From assembly GCF_000744225.1 (NCBI RefSeq), contig NZ_JQLN01000001.1, forward strand, positions 558,001 through 622,000: a stretch of 64,000 nt of DNA, read 5' to 3'. Position numbers and translations under genes: made by a program. Positions 60,709 to 64,000 of this stretch are shown here, in pieces. How positions within the stretch are numbered: the stretch's first letter is position 1; each line of letters begins with the position of its first letter. The notes beneath the pieces were generated by a model, which saw only the letters and a list, made by a program, of their open reading frames with translations, did not search any database and was not told where the DNA came from. Source of the stretch: Kitasatospora mediocidica KCTC 9733 (lineage in GTDB: Bacteria > Actinomycetota > Actinomycetes > Streptomycetales > Streptomycetaceae).

Positions 60709-63417
60709 GTGACCTCCTCCACAGGGCTGGCCGAACACCGTGCAGATGGTCCGCCGAACACCGTCTCATCACGCCGCGGCCTGAGCACGAAGGCCGCGGC
60801 CTCGCTCGACACCCGGGCCGTCCTGGACGCCACCGGCAGCAGTCCCGAGGGCCTGTCCGCGCAGGAGGCAGCCCATCGGCTCGTCACCGACGGGCCGAAC
60901 GCCGTCCGCTCCCACCACGTCAGCGCCCTGGCCGTCCTCGGCCGCCAGCTGCGCAGCGCGCTGCTGATCCTGCTGATGGTCACCGCAGCGGTCTCGTACT
61001 TCTTCGGGGAGCAGACCGACGCACTGATCATCGCCGTCATCCTGCTGCTCAGCATCACCCTGGGCTTCGTCAACGAATACCGCGCCGAACGCTCCGCCGA
61101 GGCCCTGCACTCACACGTCCGGCACAACACCGTCGTGGTGCGTGGCGGTACCGCCACCGAGGTGGACGTCACCGAGCTGGTCACCGGCGACGTGGTGCGG
61201 CTGACCCTGGGTCAGGTGGTGCCCGCCGACGTACGCCTCCTGGAGTGCACGGGTCTGGAGTGCGACGAGAGCGTGCTGACGGGCGAGTCGGCGGCCTCGG
61301 AGAAGGACCTGCGGCCGGTTGTCGAGGGGACGGCGCTCGCGGAACTGCACTCGTGTGCGCTGATGGGCACGGTCGTCCAGGCGGGCAGCGCCACCGGCGT
61401 CGTGGTCGCCACTGCCGGGAGCACCGAGTTCGGCCGGATCGCGCTGGGTCTGGGCGAGCACCAGCCGGAGACCGACTTCCAGGCCGGACTGCGCCGGTTC
61501 TCCATGCTGCTGCTCCAGGTCGCCGCCGTGCTCACCACGTCGATCTTCGTGATCAACCTGCTGCTGCACCGCCCGCTGCTGGACGCCCTGCTCTTCTCGC
61601 TGGCCATCGCGGTGGGCATCACCCCGCAACTGCTGCCCGCGGTCGTCAGCACCAGCCTGGCCACCGGATCACGCCAACTGGCGCGCCGCAAGCTGCTGGT
61701 CAAACGCCTGGTGTGCATCGAGGACCTCGGCGACATGGACGTCCTGGTCACCGACAAGACCGGAACCCTGACCGAAGGCCGCATCAGCTTCCAGGCCGCC
61801 CTGGACCCGCTCGGTGCCGATTCGCAGGAGGTCCTGCGACTGGGACTGCTGGCCACCGAGACCGCCATGGACGGCGAACACCTGGGCGCCAACCCGCTGG
61901 ACGCCGCACTGTGGGACGCCCCTGGCGTCACACCACAGCGCGTCGGCGCCTGGCAGCGAATCGCCCAACTGCCTTTCGATCACGTCCGGCAGCTCACCTC
62001 CTGCCTGGGGAAGCAGCCGGACGGCACCCGGCTCATGGTCGTCAAGGGCGCGCCCGAGACGGTACTGGAGCGCTGCTCGGATCTGCCCGACGGCGTGCGG
62101 GACGTCCTGGCCTCCCACTTCGCGTCCGGCAGCCGCGTCGTCGCGGTGGCCACCAAGAACGCCGACGGCCTGACGACACTTGCCCCTGGCGACGAGCAGG
62201 GGCTGCGTCTGGCCGGGTTCCTGGTCTTCCTGGACCCTCCCAAGGCCGGCGCCGCCGACTCGCTGCGCCGGCTCGCCGAACTGGGCATCGCGGTGAAGAT
62301 CTGCACAGGTGACAACCCGCTCGTCGCCGAGAAGGTCTGCGTCGATCTGGGCCTGGCCTCCGGTGGCACGCTGACCGGCCGCGACATCGAGGCGCTGGAC
62401 GACGAACAGCTGACCGACGCCGCCGAGCGGGCCACGATCTTCGCCCGGGTCTCCCCCGAGGACAAGGCCCGCGTGGTGCGGGCCCTGCGACGGCGCGGAC
62501 GCGATGTCGGGTTCCTGGGCGACGGCGTGAACGACGCGCTGGCCCTGCACGCCGCAGACGTGGGGCTGTCCGTGGACACCGCCACCGATGTCGCCAAGGA
62601 CGCCGCTGACGTCGTCCTCCTGGAGAAGGACCTGGGCGTGCTCGCCGAAGGGGTCGCCGAAGGGCGACGGATCTTCGCGAACACCATCAAGTACGTCCTG
62701 ATGGGCACCTCCAGCAACTTCGGCAACATGTTCAGCGCCGCCGGAGCCTCACTGGTCCTCACGTTCCTGCCGATGCTGCCCTCCCAGATCCTGCTGAACA
62801 ACCTGCTCTACGACTCCAGCCAGTTGACCATCCCCACCGACAAGGTCGACCCCGAGCAGCTGCGCGCGCCCTCGCACTGGGACATCGCCTTCATCCGGCG
62901 TTTCATGCTCTTCTTCGGACCGATCAGCTCGGCCTTCGACTTCCTGACCTTCTGGGTCATGATCGGGATCTTCCACGCCGGGCCGGACCTGTTCCGCTCC
63001 GGCTGGTTCGTCGAGTCGCTGGCCACCCAGACCCTGGTGGTCTTCGCGATCCGCACCCGCCGCGTGCCGTTCATGCGCAGCCGCCCGAGCCTCCCGCTGC
63101 TGGCTGCCGTACTCGGCGTCGTCGCGGTCGGCATCGCGCTGCCGATGTCGCCGCTGGCGAGCGCCCTGGGCTTCACCGCCCTGCCGGCCGGGTACTTCCT
63201 CGCCCTGACCCTGATGACCGTGCTCTACCTGGTGCTGATCGAGGGCGCCAAGCAGATCTTCTTCACCCGCCTCACCGCCCGCCACACCCCCGCGCCCCGA
63301 GTGCGCCGACGCGGCCGCGCCCACCGCATCCAGCGCCGGGCCGGGCGCTTCAGCCACCCCGGCCCGCTCACCCCGCACCGCCTCCGCCGACGGGCGCACG
63401 CCGCCGCTCACGGGTAA
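60709..63417 (+). CDS. mgtA: MgtA-type magnesium-translocating P-type ATPase
   Basis: 902 residues from GTG 60709. P-type motifs: TGES in CDESVLTGESAASEKD (about 190), phosphorylated Asp in VLVTDKTGTLTEGRI (about 348), GDGVND in GFLGDGVNDALALHAADVGL (about 603). The membrane motif AIAVGITPQLLPAVVSTSLA distinguishes MgtA/MgtB-type (P3B) from calcium pumps. About ten membrane segments, no heavy-metal domains. It imports Mg2+ with ATP. It lies between a USP and a CBS gene and has no clear dyad box of its own; a hairpin separates it from the USP gene. Confidence 0.95.
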   Translation: MTSSTGLAEHRADGPPNTVSSRRGLSTKAAASLDTRAVLDATGSSPEGLSAQEAAHRLVTDGPNAVRSHHVSALAVLGRQLRSALLILLMVTAAVSYFFGEQTDALIIAVILLLSITLGFVNEYRAERSAEALHSHVRHNTVVVRGGTATEVDVTELVTGDVVRLTLGQVVPADVRLLECTGLECDESVLTGESAASEKDLRPVVEGTALAELHSCALMGTVVQAGSATGVVVATAGSTEFGRIALGLGEHQPETDFQAGLRRFSMLLLQVAAVLTTSIFVINLLLHRPLLDALLFSLAIAVGITPQLLPAVVSTSLATGSRQLARRKLLVKRLVCIEDLGDMDVLVTDKTGTLTEGRISFQAALDPLGADSQEVLRLGLLATETAMDGEHLGANPLDAALWDAPGVTPQRVGAWQRIAQLPFDHVRQLTSCLGKQPDGTRLMVVKGAPETVLERCSDLPDGVRDVLASHFASGSRVVAVATKNADGLTTLAPGDEQGLRLAGFLVFLDPPKAGAADSLRRLAELGIAVKICTGDNPLVAEKVCVDLGLASGGTLTGRDIEALDDEQLTDAAERATIFARVSPEDKARVVRALRRRGRDVGFLGDGVNDALALHAADVGLSVDTATDVAKDAADVVLLEKDLGVLAEGVAEGRRIFANTIKYVLMGTSSNFGNMFSAAGASLVLTFLPMLPSQILLNNLLYDSSQLTIPTDKVDPEQLRAPSHWDIAFIRRFMLFFGPISSAFDFLTFWVMIGIFHAGPDLFRSGWFVESLATQTLVVFAIRTRRVPFMRSRPSLPLLAAVLGVVAVGIALPMSPLASALGFTALPAGYFLALTLMTVLYLVLIEGAKQIFFTRLTARHTPAPRVRRRGRAHRIQRRAGRFSHPGPLTPHRLRRRAHAAAHG

Positions 63418-63424
63418 CGCCACA

Positions 63425-63438
63425 GGGCCCTTCGGACC
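63425..63438. promoter_or_regulatory. DevR/OsdR-like box after the ATPase gene
   Basis: GGGCCCTTCGGACC is a near match on the reverse strand (GGTCCGAAGGGCCC), 8 nt past the ATPase stop and 271 nt before the CBS gene. Its function is less clear than that of the nearer site. Confidence 0.4.
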
Positions 63439-63591
63439 GACCCGGCGGCGGTCGTCCACCCGAGCCGGTCCCCGCCACACACCGCCCCTGCTGGGGCAGG
63501 AGATGCGGCGAGGACCGGCTCGTCGCCGTGAACACGACGATCGCGCCTGATGTCTCGTCACCATCCGGCGCAGGGCCGTACGGCAAGGCCA

Positions 63592-63607
63592 GGGACCCGA
63601 AGGGCCC
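63592..63607. promoter_or_regulatory. DevR/OsdR-like box before the CBS gene
   Basis: GGGACCCGAAGGGCCC lies 102-117 nt upstream of ATG 63709, at the usual distance for this island. Confidence 0.55.
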
Positions 63608-63708
63608 ACGTGCGGCACCGGGTCCCCGAACGACAGTAGAGGGACGCAGAATCCGCCGGACGCGACCGCGAGGCGGCAACTGACCACCGTACGAAAGGAA
63701 TCCAGGCG

Positions 63709-64000
63709 ATGCGACACCGGATCGTGGGAGAGCTGATGACGTCGGCCGTGGTGCACGTGCGGCCCGACACGCCGTTCAAGGAGGTCGTCCAGGTGCTGTC
63801 CCGCAACGACATCACAGCGGTGCCGGTGGTGGACGAGCAGGACCGACCGCTGGGTGTGGTCTCCGAGGCGGACCTGCTGTGCAACGAGGTCGCGCAGGAG
63901 GACTCCGCGGGGCTGCTGCTCGCCCCGCGCCTGTCGCGCGGTGAGCGGAAGAAGAGCGAGGCGACCACCGCCGAAGGGCTGATGACCCGCCCCGCGGTCT
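63709..64000 (+). CDS. CBS domain protein, 5' part
   Basis: ATG 63709 opens a frame that runs off the right edge after 97 codons. The first CBS motif is clear: VGELMTSAVVHVRPDTPFKE, VVQVLSRNDITAVPVVDEQD, RPLGVVSEADLL, and the second begins at AEGLMTRPAV. Paired CBS domains bind adenosyl ligands. Similar short CBS proteins (hrp1 type) belong to the mycobacterial DosR regulon; whether a C-terminal BON domain follows, common in streptomycetes, cannot be seen. Confidence 0.93.
   Translation, partial: MRHRIVGELMTSAVVHVRPDTPFKEVVQVLSRNDITAVPVVDEQDRPLGVVSEADLLCNEVAQEDSAGLLLAPRLSRGERKKSEATTAEGLMTRPAV

Overview
The window is very GC-rich with dense, overlapping gene boundaries, many GTG starts and ATGA/GTGA stop-start overlaps. 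Together with a SigB/SigF-type sigma factor, RsbW-like kinases, ANTAR proteins and DUF5994, this points to an actinomycete of the Streptomyces/Kitasatospora/Streptacidiphilus group. I saw no tRNA, rRNA or CRISPR array. The content looks like a stress and low-oxygen accessory region with many gene relics.

Left part (1-28 kb). A stress sigma factor and a divergent anti-sigma-type kinase are followed by a flippase-like membrane protein with an embedded kinase-like domain, a DUF5994 pair, a phosphoketolase that lacks about 205 internal residues, an SPFH/band-7 membrane protein, GAF/ANTAR regulators and three small secreted or membrane proteins, two of which are broken by a frameshift or a nonsense codon. 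At 14-19 kb a minus-strand operon encodes an extracytoplasmic electron-transfer module: Pro-rich membrane protein, ApbE flavin transferase, ferric-reductase-like membrane protein, NuoF/RnfC-like protein, ferredoxin, and nearby a cytochrome-b-like protein. It is followed by an OmpR-type two-component system, a YihY-family membrane protein, a NarL-type two-component system beside an ABC exporter, and a PadR-DUF1048-DUF1048 operon. A 229-bp near-identical direct repeat links 2.4 kb and 21.4 kb.

Middle part (28-37.8 kb). This is a rearranged zone: a purine/cytosine permease fused in frame to a lipase fragment, a large secreted BNR-repeat protein, a hybrid mobile-element relic, a secreted tripeptidyl-aminopeptidase-like hydrolase with a broken relative, and a TetR-controlled amidase pair. 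Relics of apbE and of other genes and an 80-bp MITE-like element mark repeated insertion and deletion.

Right part (37.8-64 kb). A hypoxia/dormancy island resembles the mycobacterial DosR and Streptomyces OsdR regulons. It holds a group-3b-type NiFe hydrogenase operon with its protease, an Rv1733c-like membrane protein, a full-length phosphoketolase, oleate hydratase, a complete arginine deiminase pathway (arcA plus antiporter, divergent from ornithine carbamoyltransferase plus carbamate kinase), an ABC exporter, two universal stress proteins, a DevR-like regulator, a DevS-like GAF histidine kinase, a pyridoxamine-oxidase-fold protein, an MgtA-type P-ATPase and a CBS protein running off the right edge. 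A 14-bp dyad close to GGGCCGATGGTCCC recurs in front of most of these genes, and I noticed no convincing copy in the first 42 kb. I infer that the local DevS/DevR pair switches on fermentative ATP production (phosphoketolase, arginine deiminase), redox balancing (hydrogenase) and protective proteins when oxygen falls.
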